A stretch of 53,186 nucleotides of DNA from Planoprotostelium fungivorum (taxonomy: Eukaryota > Evosea > Variosea > Cavosteliida > Cavosteliaceae): NCBI GenBank assembly GCA_003024175.1, contig MDYQ01000195.1:1-53186 (forward strand), written 5' to 3'. Both the position numbers and the translations under genes were made by a program. Shown here in pieces: positions 21,737-31,782 of this stretch. Within the stretch, counting starts at the first letter, position 1. Each line of letters begins with the position of its first letter. The notes under the pieces were generated by a model that was given only the letters and a program-made list of their open reading frames with translations, was not told the origin of the DNA and did not search any database.

Positions 21737-23326
21737 TCATTGTGCGGCAGTCTGAGTCGACTGTTCACCACCCTCCATTGGTTCCACAGGCTTGCTGGCG
21801 TTGTCTCTCTTCGATGTCTCCGCCATGACCAACTTGGGCAGTTGCTGGATGTCTTTAAGTCTCTCGCGGCTCTTCTTCCTCTCTCACCCTTCTCTTCTCG
21901 ATCTTCTTGTCCATGCGTTCGGTCATCCATCTGATGGCCTCATCTTCTTGTGTCTCTGGAGCCAGATGCAAAACCTGCCCTCCATCAACACTTCATCTCC
22001 CTCTTCTATCTCACGAAGAGTGAAAACGACATAAAAAATAAAATAGAATAAATCTGAATCTCCCCACCTTGTGCTCGACTAATTTTCCATTGTCCCAAGT
22101 ACCAGTGAAGACAATCTTTGATGATCTGAAGTTCATGAGGCCATGATATTGGCCATTCTCCAACCAAGCGTCAGCGGTCCATGCGTAGGGTACGTCTCCT
22201 TGACCGTCGACCGATATCCTCGTCTGTCGTCCGGGTCAGATTCGATCGTCTTTTATTCTATTTTATTTGTGACGTATCGTGTCATGGCTCACCAGTTTAG
22301 GAGCGACATCTTGATCCCACTGTCCTATCGTTGATTCAGTTATCCACTCAACGTGCAAACACATCGTCATCACATCGACGGACACTGCGTCCATCGTGTG
22401 CATCATCTCACCTGAATAGACGACAACTCTGTCCGTTGTTGTCAACTTGCCCGTGCCTTGTTTCTTTCCATTTTCGAATAGACCTTCGAACTGCATGCCA
22501 CACCATGTCACGGATGCCCTGCCATGCTTCGTCCCTTCTTTCCAACCACCTGCGTTTCCATCGGCTCATGCGACGTCTAAGGCGTCCGTTCACCTGCGTA
22601 GACCTCCGTGGCTGTTCTCTCGACTCCGAATTCGTCTGGATAAGTGCAAGCTCTGAGTCGATATGAGATGATGATGGAATCGGAGGTAATGGATGAGCTC
22701 ACCCGGAGATGTAGATGCCATAGCCGTGGGGTCTGTCGTTGGAGAATTGTCCTTCATATGTCCATCTAGATGGACGGTGAGACTTCGATGGGACACTGTT
22801 TAGAGTATCACTTGTCGATGGTCGATTCAAATCGGCCCTCTCCGTGTCTCTGTCCATCTTGCCAGTCTCCTCTATATGTTGCACCTCCCAGTCTCTTCTC
22901 CGCCCAGATACCGTAGCCATTGGGAGATCCCCTCTCCATTTGACCTTGAAAGAGAGACTCACCTGATCAGGTCCATCACAAATCACATCCCATATCATCG
23001 ACCATGTCTTTGAACTGTATTGACCACTCACCGATGTCAATCGTGTCTACATTCCTATACTTTTCCAGCTCAGGCGGAATGGTGTTGGCATCCAATGCTT
23101 GATTGCGAAATGATCGCGAAGGTGCGAGGGGGGAGGATAGACTGATGGTCTGTGGCCGTATGCACGTCGGCACTATCTTTCGATTGAGAATGAGACCAGC
23201 GCCCCTAAACATCATCTCTGATAAGCCGAGCTGATGTGCCGTGTTTTTGTCTCTATAAACAATGAGCCAATTTTTATTTCATCTCTATTGAGTGCATGAA
23301 CAGAGAACGCACGTGTGGTTGTTCAT
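21737..23326 (-). CDS. MORN-repeat protein
   Basis: Assembled from about eight exons. A tiny first exon (MNNHT) is followed by MMFRGAGLILNRKIVPTCIR and a linker (PPELEKYRNVDTIDIG). MORN repeats come next: GSPNGYGIWAEKRLGGATYR, GDWQDGQRHGEGRF, WTYEGQFSNDRPHGYGIYIS, GGWKEGTKHGRASVTWCGMQ, FEGLFENGKKQGTGKL and AWLENGQYHGLMNF with TGTWDNGKLVEH. The tail is helical and charged (WMTERMDKKIEKRR) and ends QLPKLVMAETSKRDNASKPV with an acidic end. MORN proteins act as membrane- or cytoskeleton-associated scaffolds, and no enzyme domain is visible. The first exon and its intron are chosen because they give an in-phase start 28 bases from the COMMD2 stop. The ATG at 23215 is the alternative. Confidence 0.78.
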
Positions 23327-23353
23327 GATGCAATCGAAGAAAGAACAGACGGT

Positions 23354-24182
23354 CTATTTGATATTTCTCATGATACGTCGGCTGTGTGTTGATTTCGTCT
23401 CTCTCAAAGCGTTGTCTAATTCATCAGCCAAATGCTTCAGATTGGTGTAGTCACTCTCTACGTAATACTTCTTCGTCTCTGTGACTGTCATCAGCGCGTG
23501 CGGCTTCTAATGGTGGAGAGCATCACCTCCATTGTCCTCGATGTTGAAGCATAGTGTGAAGAGTGGGGTCACTTGATTGCGAAGAGATCGACTGGAGAGC
23601 TAAGAGAGGGTGAGTGGAGATTAAAGAAGATGATGCTTGTCTGACCTGGACATCGAACCTCCAGTTCAGATCTTTGTAGTGAGGGAGATCGAAGGACAGC
23701 TGAGACTGAATCGTTCTGATTTCTGATCTGTGAGATATGTACAACTGTCTAGTGTGAATACAGTGTCCAGTGTCTTAGACAATGGATGATGGACACCTCT
23801 GTGATTTGAGCGTTGAGTTCGGGAGAGAAACCTAATATCGTGAGAGTGGCTAGAAAGTCTTCTTCATTGACTAAGAGCCTGGATGCCTCGGCGAACAACC
23901 AACTCAGACCCTCCACAACGGCTTCAACCTGTGCGACGGGAACACGTAAAGACTCTGCATGTTGGTCAGTCGAGAGGCGAGGCGAAAATGTGACTCACTC
24001 GACGCTCCACTGTAGAGTTTGACATTAGCTCCTCTTCTGAGGAATTCGATAGAGATGCGAACGAACTCGGCGATGACTGTTGAGATCAATAGAGGACGGG
24101 TGGGTCACATATCACCCTCTGTCGGCTGTTCTTTGATGAACTGGAGGTCTTCCTTGTGCTTGTCTTCTAAGAGGATGATCAT
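23354..24182 (-). CDS. COMMD2: COMM domain protein 2
   Basis: A member of the COMMD family, which forms the Commander endosomal recycling complex with CCDC22/CCDC93 and Retriever. Exon 1 encodes MIILLEDKHKEDLQFIKEQP. Exon 2 gives VIAEFVRISIEFLRRGANVK, very like the N-terminal helical domain of COMMD2. Later exons hold the COMM domain: QLSFDLPHYKDLNWRFDVQ, LSSRSLRNQVTPLFTLCFNI, then ETKKYYVESDYTNLKHLADE and HSRRIMRNIK at the end. Length and block order match COMMD2 rather than its paralogues. The middle part (23740-23990, helical) has introns I did not resolve fully. Compact spacing with the MORN gene. Confidence 0.88.
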
Positions 24183-24415
24183 ATCGATTAGAGAGATAGG
24201 GTAGTCTAAACGCAGTCGCCTGTTGCTGATTCAACGAGAAAAAGATGATCCGATGTTGAATCATCTTTTTGACAGATCGCATCCAACTGATGTAGCTTCA
24301 CACATCATGCAGGAGACAACAACAAACAAACGGAGGAAGGTAGAGGATCTTGGAAATTCCATCAGAATAATAGAGAAGATCTTGAAAGGTTAGATGCAAC
24401 GTCGTATTTGATTAG

Positions 24416-25827
24416 ATGCTCACAACACAATTAGAGACAGGAAGTATCTCTGACAACCATTTAAACGTCATATTCTCTCACTTGTTGAGTGATGATACTT
24501 CATCGACAGTCCTCCTCCTGTCGCTTCAGATCTTGTGCGATGCTTTTAGTCTTCCATCAACAACCTCTACATTCTTAAACTGTGTTCGATCCCACCTTGC
24601 ACGTCTCGTGAGCACCTTCTATTCCACTTCGACCTCTAACGTGATTTCAGATCCGTCTTTCTGTTCACACACGTGAACTCACCATTCGACATCAGATCAT
24701 TCGAGTCCTCCATCATCACGTGCAAAATGATCCGACACAAACCGATCGCATATTACGATCCATATCGAAAGAAGGAGAAGAGGACCGAGAGAAGGACGCA
24801 GACATCACTTGCCTCGATCTGATGGGCCGTCTGATCCTTCACCGTCACACCTCTTCCAAATGCATACCTCCCCTCCTCTCCTTCTTCTCTATGTTCAGTC
24901 AGAAGATCCACCATCCAGATTGTACGAACAGATACATCTGGTTGATGTCCACCATCACATCTCTTTATGCATCACATGATGAATGTCTGGGAGACTGGCT
25001 ACCTCCTTCGTCTTCCCTCGTTCACACGTACCTAAAGGAGACGAACACGGATCGAAGGACAAAGATCATGCGATGTGTCCTCTCTGTAATTGACCTCTTG
25101 AATGTAAGTCAAAAAAGATGAAAAGCGAAAGTGAAAGAAGACAGAGAGGAGAGGTCCAATCGATGTCAGAGGAGATGGAAGGTTTGGATGATGGAATTTC
25201 GGCCGAATTCTTCATCGTGTCTCTCGTTCGAATGAGAGGATGTGTATCTATAGAGGCCAAGCTGGCTCTTCTCTTCCAAAAGTTGAAGGAAGAAGGAAAG
25301 AGCGTATTGGATCTGTTTTTAGATCGAGACGACAAGCTGATCACCGTGACACAAAGACTCTTACAGTTGTACAAGTCAGGTGATTCATCCGTTGACGAGT
25401 TCAGTTTGAAATTGAAATCAGGATTTTTGGCGGGAAATGAATTGATACCGCTTTTAAAACCGTTCGAAATCTTTCATTCATTGTTGAACGGTTTGGGACA
25501 CGATCCCAATTTGGTGGTCGATATGTTACTCAGCACAGAGACCACGATGTTAGAATGCATGCTACAGTGAGACACTCTTTGCCACCATCATCATCATAGT
25601 CAAACGAATAGAAATAAATCGATCTCACTCTGATGATCAGGTACACGAAAGAACTATCCGAAGACGAAAGTCAAGTCCATCACATGCATGAGACATCACT
25701 TGAGACATTGAGGTCACTGCACAGACTTCTCGTCAAGAGCACAGAGAGGGGGCTGTTTCCATTCAACATCTCTCCTCTCACGAGAAGGATCGAAATGGTG
25801 TTGAACCACTCAGGACACGAAGGATAA
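24416..25827 (+). CDS. Lines-like (LINS1) helical protein
   Basis: Four exons join in phase: 24416-24631, 24696-25103, then from about 25144 to 25567 and from about 25641 to the stop. The protein is an all-helical, leucine-rich repeat-like array (SSTVLLLSLQILCDAFSLPS, ITCLDLMGRLILHRH, KLALLFQKLKEEGKSVLDLF). The C-terminal part, LLNGLGHDPNLVVDMLLSTE with TTMLECMLQYTKEL, fits the pattern of the conserved C-terminal region of Lines proteins (a D-x-x-L-D-x-L-x-S-x-E-T-x-F/M-L block). It ends LTRRIEMVLNHSGHEG. Lines proteins are poorly understood cytosolic proteins. The assignment rests on that one block, and a generic ARM-type protein is the alternative. Confidence 0.55.
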
Positions 25828-25868
25828 TTATATATTCTTTTATTTTTATTATCTCTTTTTATTTCTCT

Positions 25869-27390
25869 TCAAGGAATCTGGTCGATGCTCGAAACCTGCA
25901 GGTGATGAGTCTACATTTTATTTCATTTTATTCTTCACAATACAGACGCTCACCTTCTCGATGGGTGTAGCATTGTTCTCCTCTCTGAATTGTGAGCTCA
26001 TCTCATAGACTCTCTTCCTCAACCTGGACCCACCATCACGATCTTCCTCGATGATGATGATGGTGACAAACGATACACACCGGTTGATGCTGCCCAGCGG
26101 TTTATGTTCCTCTAAACCATGCCACACGTTCAACTTCATCTTGTCCTCCCAGAAGGTTCTCCTCTGCGGTGAGAAAGAGTCTTGGCCGGAGGGTAGCTCT
26201 AGAGTGGCCACAGTTTGCCAGGGATACTTTTGCCAATTCCACATAGCGGACGCGTCTTCCACTGGCTGCTCAGCGATGTTCTCGATCATCTGGAAGAAGC
26301 ATGAGAAGATGGGAGATGGATGAGATGGATGCACCTGGACTTTCAAGTCGTAGTGGGCCGAATCGTTGCGAAAGTATTCTCTCAAAGACTCACTGATGTC
26401 TTCTGCACTTCGGATCTGATGAGACATTGTGAGATGGACATTGCCGTCTTACGTTTTATCTTGCATCAGACGACTTACCTCTTTCAGAGACACTTCTCTC
26501 TGTCTCTGTGAAGATGAAAACAATCCGAATTTGACTACGTTGTCGCCGTATCGAAACGCAGATTGAGAAAAAAAGGTCAGACTCAGAACGTGCATGAGGG
26601 GTGATGTGTAGGGTGCACTCTGTTTCACTCTGTCGCTTCTCAAAGCCAGTGCTGCTCTCAACTCTGTCGGGTTGTCATAGTGCGTCTCTCGGAGTTTGAA
26701 GATGTCCAATGCAGTCGGGAGATCGGTCAGTTCTAAGGTTGGGGCGCTGTTGAAAGCAAAATCGTGGGTTCGTGTTTCGTTTCCAGATGGATGGAGGTGA
26801 CGTCCGGTGACATCAAAGACTTTCATGCCCAAGCCCCTCGGTGCTCGATTTCGATCGTCATCGATGTGGATGGGCTCACTGGCGTACCTTAAGATGTTTC
26901 AGCGTGGGTCGACGCGTTAATGCATTGTGATGTGGTGATACCTCAGGATCACATCGTAGGTCTTCGGTGTAGCGAAGAGTCCTTGTGAGAGGTGATCTGG
27001 GAGATCGTCTGAAACGCGTAGAGATCCCTTCACAATGCCTTGTGTCTTGACGTGGGTTCCTCTGAAGGCATGTCTGTGTTTGTGGAGATGTCTCTGGACG
27101 ATCTTGTTCATCACTTGGACGATCTCATCTATTTTCGCCTCTTCGTGTGCTACCTTTCGATGATTAGCATTTTCAGGATGATTGACCTTACTGGAGGTTC
27201 TACTCTGGAATCATTCCAGCGAATGTAATGATCTCTACCCTTAGGTGCTTGCCGTCCATAGATAAGATCTGTGACGATGCTTCAGATGGAGACGATGCGC
27301 CCCCTCACCATGTGTCTTATCGACGGTGTCGCCGATGATACTGGCATATGAAATGCATAAGATAGCCAAGAGGAAGATGATTCGTGTCAT
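25869..27390 (-). CDS. Secreted catalase-related haem protein
   Basis: Start MTRIIFLLAILCISYASIIG is a signal peptide. Exons then give MNKIVQRHLHKHRHAFRGTH with VKTQGIVKGSLRVSDDLPDH and LSQGLFATPKTYDVILRY, the N-terminal block of the catalase-related (SrpA-like) group, where the His of GTHVKTQG corresponds to the distal-site histidine. Later come GMKVFDVTGRHL, DFAFNSAPTLELTDLPTALD, YDLKVQV and a distinctive C-terminal block: PVEDASAMWNWQKYPWQTVA, TFWEDKMKLNVWHGLEEHKP and LGSINRLRKRVYEMSSQFRE. The last short exon ends SSIDQIP. Members of this group are haem proteins with catalase or peroxygenase-like activity. The substrate here is unknown, and the signal peptide suggests an extracellular or lysosomal site. 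Confidence 0.83.
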
Positions 27391-27633
27391 GTTCGTCACT
27401 GATTGAGATGACAACGACATCCATCGAGTTTTCAATCGAACATTTTAAATCACGTGACTTCCCGTCCACAGCTCATCATCATCAGCCAGCGACGTGGTCT
27501 ATTTCGGTGTTACCGTGTGAGAAACACATTACTAGAAATACTTGCGCAAGGACCGTCCATTCGGTGAACGGCATCAAGACACAACCGCAGTCGGATCCAA
27601 CAAATCCAAACGTCACACCACACGACAAGTCGC

Positions 27634-30600
27634 ATGGAGTGAGCTCTATACACCGAACATCACCGCCGACGAGAGCTGACACATCGTGCAGGTCCATCTT
27701 CTACGAGAAACTGAACCAATTGTTTGGATCTTCCAAATTGGAAGATCTGAACCAGGTTCTAGAAAAGAACAATCAACTTTTCGATCACACGGAGGTCAGC
27801 GCTGCCGTCAACGAAATCATCGGATGCATCAGAAAGGACTCACACCGAGCTCTATTGGACAGCTTCGTCTCGCATTACCCTTATCTTGCTATTGGAGTGA
27901 AGGTCAGAGCTCAGAGGAGGTCTATCAATGACTACCTCAGAGTCAAAGGTCTACAATCTCTGATCGATGCCATCAGTGAAGAGGTGATCTGTCCTCCGAC
28001 ACAGTGCACGTCTAACTTGTTCAGAATCTTCGCATCCTCACCAGCGCTCTCGGCAGCAGACCCACACATTCTGCATTGATGTCGGCCGTCTTGAATGGTT
28101 CTTTAGATGTCTTCCTCCAAAATGCCTCCATCGATTTCTTGAGATCTCTGTGTGAGCACAGTGGCATCTCCAAATCGGGTAATGACAGAGATCTGATAGA
28201 GACCCTTCAAGATGTGAGCTACCGTTCAACTCGATATTCACTCATCGTTTTCAGTTTATCTTTCCATACGAACAAGATGAGCAGATCAACACCGATAATG
28301 CACATCCATCCGATGTGATGATGAATGGAGTGGCCATCGTCACGAGAGATTCAAACGGCGACCCAACTTACGTCCAGTTCGTAGGAGAGAACAAGAATCT
28401 CAGAAGACTCTGCGTGGTGCGTGATGTCTTTATCCCTCATACATCATGATGACGTCTCGCAGTTTTACTGTGGATACTCCAGTGATCCTATTCTCTCCAC
28501 TTACACTCAATGGAACACGATCCAAGACGAATCTCTGGGAGAAAGTGTGATGGACATCGCCGCGGGAGATGATGCATGTGTCGATGGTGTCGATGGGGTC
28601 AACGCCGCCGACGCATACGATGAGGGTCCCATTCTGGAACCGAGGTTCTCTTTCAGAGACATGAAGTTGGTTCTGCCCACCCTGAGGACTTACCTGGAAC
28701 CAGAGTTCAAAGAGGACGATTCCACAGAAGAGAAGAGATGGGTGGACAGTATGCAGCAGCAGTTGAGGACGCAGCATCAGGCGATGTGTCCACCCAACGA
28801 TAAGGGCATCAACGGAATTGAGACTCTCATCCAGTGGTTGGATTCTCTTCACCAGCCAAACAAAGAGTGAATCCACCGTTCGTTTTCACTTCCCTTCTGA
28901 TATCATCCCATCATCTTTACGTCCCAATATATATAAGAAAAAAATCGATAAAATGGGGGATTTTAATCTCATTTATTTTTTTCCTGACTCCATTCGAGTG
29001 ATATCTACAAGTTTGAAGACGTAGCTTCCATCGTCCGGCCCAACACCATCGTAAAGACAACAAAGACCTCCCTGAGAGATACGATCGTGTGCTACCTCAT
29101 TCTTGGCTCTCACTACGTCTGCAACCAATCTAGCGACATGATGGGCCGTTTGACTCGAGCTTGGAACTTGCAGATCGATTTCGCCATCATCGTTTCTGAC
29201 GGTTCAAATTTCCTGTGGGCCAACGTGAGCCCCTCCACCTCGATCACATCATCATCATCATCATCATCTGACATCATCATCTGACATCATCATCACCTGA
29301 CATCATCATCACCTGACATCACCAGTCTACCGATTACGTCTCGCAGTACAAAAATTTCAAGTCCCTCCACTCTCTCGGTCTATCCATCGTCCGGCCCGGA
29401 GAATTAAACGATTCGCTCGTGGAGAGAGGAAGGAGGTACACGAGTCTGTCTCTGGGCCAGAATTTCGTCGCCCACAAGATGAACGGCTTCGAAGGGGCAG
29501 TGACCAACAAGCCGGGCAGGATCGTTTTAGACATCGTGAAGGGTGTAGAACACAGCATCCATTCTGGTCTGTGTGGTGTCATCGTGAGTCATTACGATGT
29601 GATGAGTTCTGTCGTGACCGTAAAAAGGGATCGCAGGCCATCGCCGTCGTCTCGGATGGAATCAATAGACAGCAGAATCTCGACCAAGCAGCGTATTATG
29701 GAGCGACAACTCTGACGAATCGCATGACAGAGTGAGTCACATCGACGATGCGAAACATCACATCGAGATCTGAAGATCGATGCAGGGTGCCGGAAGAGTA
29801 CCTGGCTGTGTGTTGGCCTGCCATCTCCGGTTTCAATTTCACTCACAAGCGTTGGGGCTACGCTCTCGTCGATTTGATTCACGACATTCAGTTCAACAAC
29901 GATGCGTTCGATCAATTGGTCATGGAGCCAACAAGGAAGACGTTGATCTATGCGGTGGTGAAGAACAGTCAGGAGGTCTTCTCTGATATCATAGCTGGAA
30001 AGGGAGGAGGTAGCATCGTGAGTTTCGTTCGATGATCTCCATCACGATCGTTCAGGACACATTGCATGATCACGATCACTCATTAGCATCATCTCACGAT
30101 CGCGATCATACATCATCACATCTCACGATCGCATCATCACATGTCGATCATCTGTCATCACTTCACAACCGGCAAAGCTAACCTCGATTTAGTTCCTCCT
30201 CCACGGTCCCCCAGGTACTGGTAAGACTCTCACTGCCGAGGCTGTTGCCGAAGTCCTACACAAGCCCCTCTACTACGTCTCCGTCGGCGAGCTCGGTACT
30301 GATCCCGCCAACTTGGAGATCAAGCTGCAGAAGATTTTGGGTATGATGATCACGTGACCTCACTTGATTCACACCATCAGATCTCGCTGCACATTGGAAG
30401 GCGGTGCTGCTGATGGACGAAGCCGATGTCTTCTTGGAGCAGAGAGGGTACAGAGAAGTAGAGAGGAATGCCATGGTGGGTGTCATGCTGAGACTGTTGG
30501 AGTACTACCAAGGCATCCTCTTCCTCACCTCCAATCGAGTCCAGACGTTCGACGCTGCGTTTTACTCTCGAATCACTGTCGCATTGAGATACGATGCACT

Positions 30601-30944
30601 CGATGTCCATGCCAGGACTTCGATCTGGCTGGTGAGAAGTTCTTTTATTTACATTTATTCTCAAGTTCCACCCTCTCTATGAATCCAAACTGACAGCCAT
30701 GTAGATGCTGATGAAGGCGATGAAAGTAGAAGGCATCGACCCCAGGCCACTGGCAGACTTCAAGTTGAACGGAAGACAGATCAAGAACTGCATCTCCCTG
30801 TCACAGAGTCTCGCCGCAGTGCAAGGCAGGACGATCACTTTACAAGATCTACAACAGACCGTGCACATCTGCCAGAGCTTCATCAAAGACATGGAACAGT
30901 CGAGAGAGATAGAAGAGGCCGTCGTGCCGCAGAAGAAGAAGTAG
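27634..30944 (+). CDS. Large AAA-family ATPase with N-terminal accessory region
   Basis: The proposed start exon is only ATGGA (27634-27638); a GTGAG intron joins it in phase to SIFYEKLNQLFGSSKLEDLN at 27692. A helical region follows, then FLRSLCEHSGISKSGNDRDL with IETL, which looks SAP-like. The middle domain (FSFRDMKLVLPTLRTYLE, NGIETLIQWLDSLHQPNK) crosses a long intron (about 28869-28998) in phase into DDIYKFEDVASIVRPNTIV. The C-terminus is a single AAA module: GKGGGSIFLLHGPPGTGKTL (Walker A), KAVLLMDEADVFLEQRG (Walker B), GILFLTSNRVQTFDAAFYSR (sensor 1 and arginine-finger region), ending VVPQKKK. The order matches the fungal-type AAA proteins with a DUF7025-like region (VCWPAISGFNFTHKRWGYAL, FNNDAFDQLV). 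It probably remodels a protein complex; its target is unknown. An in-frame start upstream at 27384 would be less likely. Confidence 0.8.
29245..29325 (+). repeat. Intronic tandem repeat (CAT and CTGACATCATCATCA units)
   Basis: A run of CAT triplets passes into four units of about 15-17 bases built on CTGACATCATCATCA, all within one intron of the AAA gene, ending at the acceptor. Microsatellite-like growth is the simplest reading. Confidence 0.8.
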
Positions 30945-31034
30945 GGTTCGAGATCGTGCGATGGATGTCGTTTATAAAGGTTCTAAATGGAGGCCGTGCA
31001 GTCATTCACTTGTTCTCCTCTCATTCTTCCAAGA

Positions 31035-31665
31035 GGACTAGAGCTCTGCGACGGCCAGCATGACATATCTCGTTGGTCCTTCGCATCTCGATTATCTCAT
31101 CCACATTCAACACTTGATGAGCACGTTCTCCGTCTGTCATGATCAGATCGTCTGATGATCATCGTCTCATGTTCTTCACCCGCTTCTGTGAGACGGAAAG
31201 ATGTCAACGCGTAAGATAAGGTGATCCATCGCGCTGTGATGTTGGAGATATCCAGTGTGGTTCTATCTTCGGGATCGTTCAGATGGATGGTGAGCGACCA
31301 CAAGACACTACTGTCTATAGAAAGATGGGTGGATGAGGTTGGTGATGGATCAGCGGCGCTTCGATTCCACGGTAGGCTAATCAATTCGACATCCGAAAGG
31401 ACTGAATGGGTGATAGAAACGTTTCGAATTCCATACATCTGCGTCATATTTAGAACGAACGAATGGGAAGATGATGCACCAGCAAGGAAAAGGCGCTCCT
31501 TTGTACTGAACGTATTCCGACGTGGTCACATGAATATCCCTCCATATGACCCACTCCGGTGATGTTGACATCAGCCCACACCAATACGGAGCGACATCAC
31601 AAGAGATCGAGAGTCGTCCTGAGACTGATATCTCTGGCTGAACAAAGTGAGACGTCTGCTCTCAT
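31035..31665 (-). pseudogene. Scrambled pseudogene copy of the beta-helix protein gene
   Basis: On the minus strand this copies pieces of the gene at 10462-14001. From 31665 to 31200 it matches about 10730-11230, including the intron acceptor, so it is a DNA copy and not a retrocopy. The protein blocks MTQMYGIRNVSITHSVL and DRTTLDISN are shared. A one-base loss in GTGCATCATCTTC-CC (versus CACC) shifts the frame before them. Then about 31170-31115 matches 11953-12025, so roughly 720 bases are missing. A 27-base piece at 31083-31110 matches 12873-12900 in the opposite sense, and 31035-31085 matches 13296-13345. So the copy is deleted, shuffled and frameshifted. It sits between the AAA gene and the large secreted gene. 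Confidence 0.85.
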
Positions 31666-31782
31666 TTTGGCAAAAATTCAACCCTTCGTCGTCGGTGACG
31701 TCGCCTTTAGAAGTGAAGTCTAATGACGATCGCGATGGGTACCCAGAAAGATTCAAGGACTGAGATATATTTATCCAGTCTC

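Noticed and set aside
28430-28876. Minus-strand frame of 148 codons
   Set aside because: Antisense to a coding exon of the AAA gene; no family features.
29087-30140. CRISPR-like array in the CAT-rich stretches
   Set aside because: Units are short, contiguous and lack spacers; they are microsatellites in introns of a eukaryotic gene.
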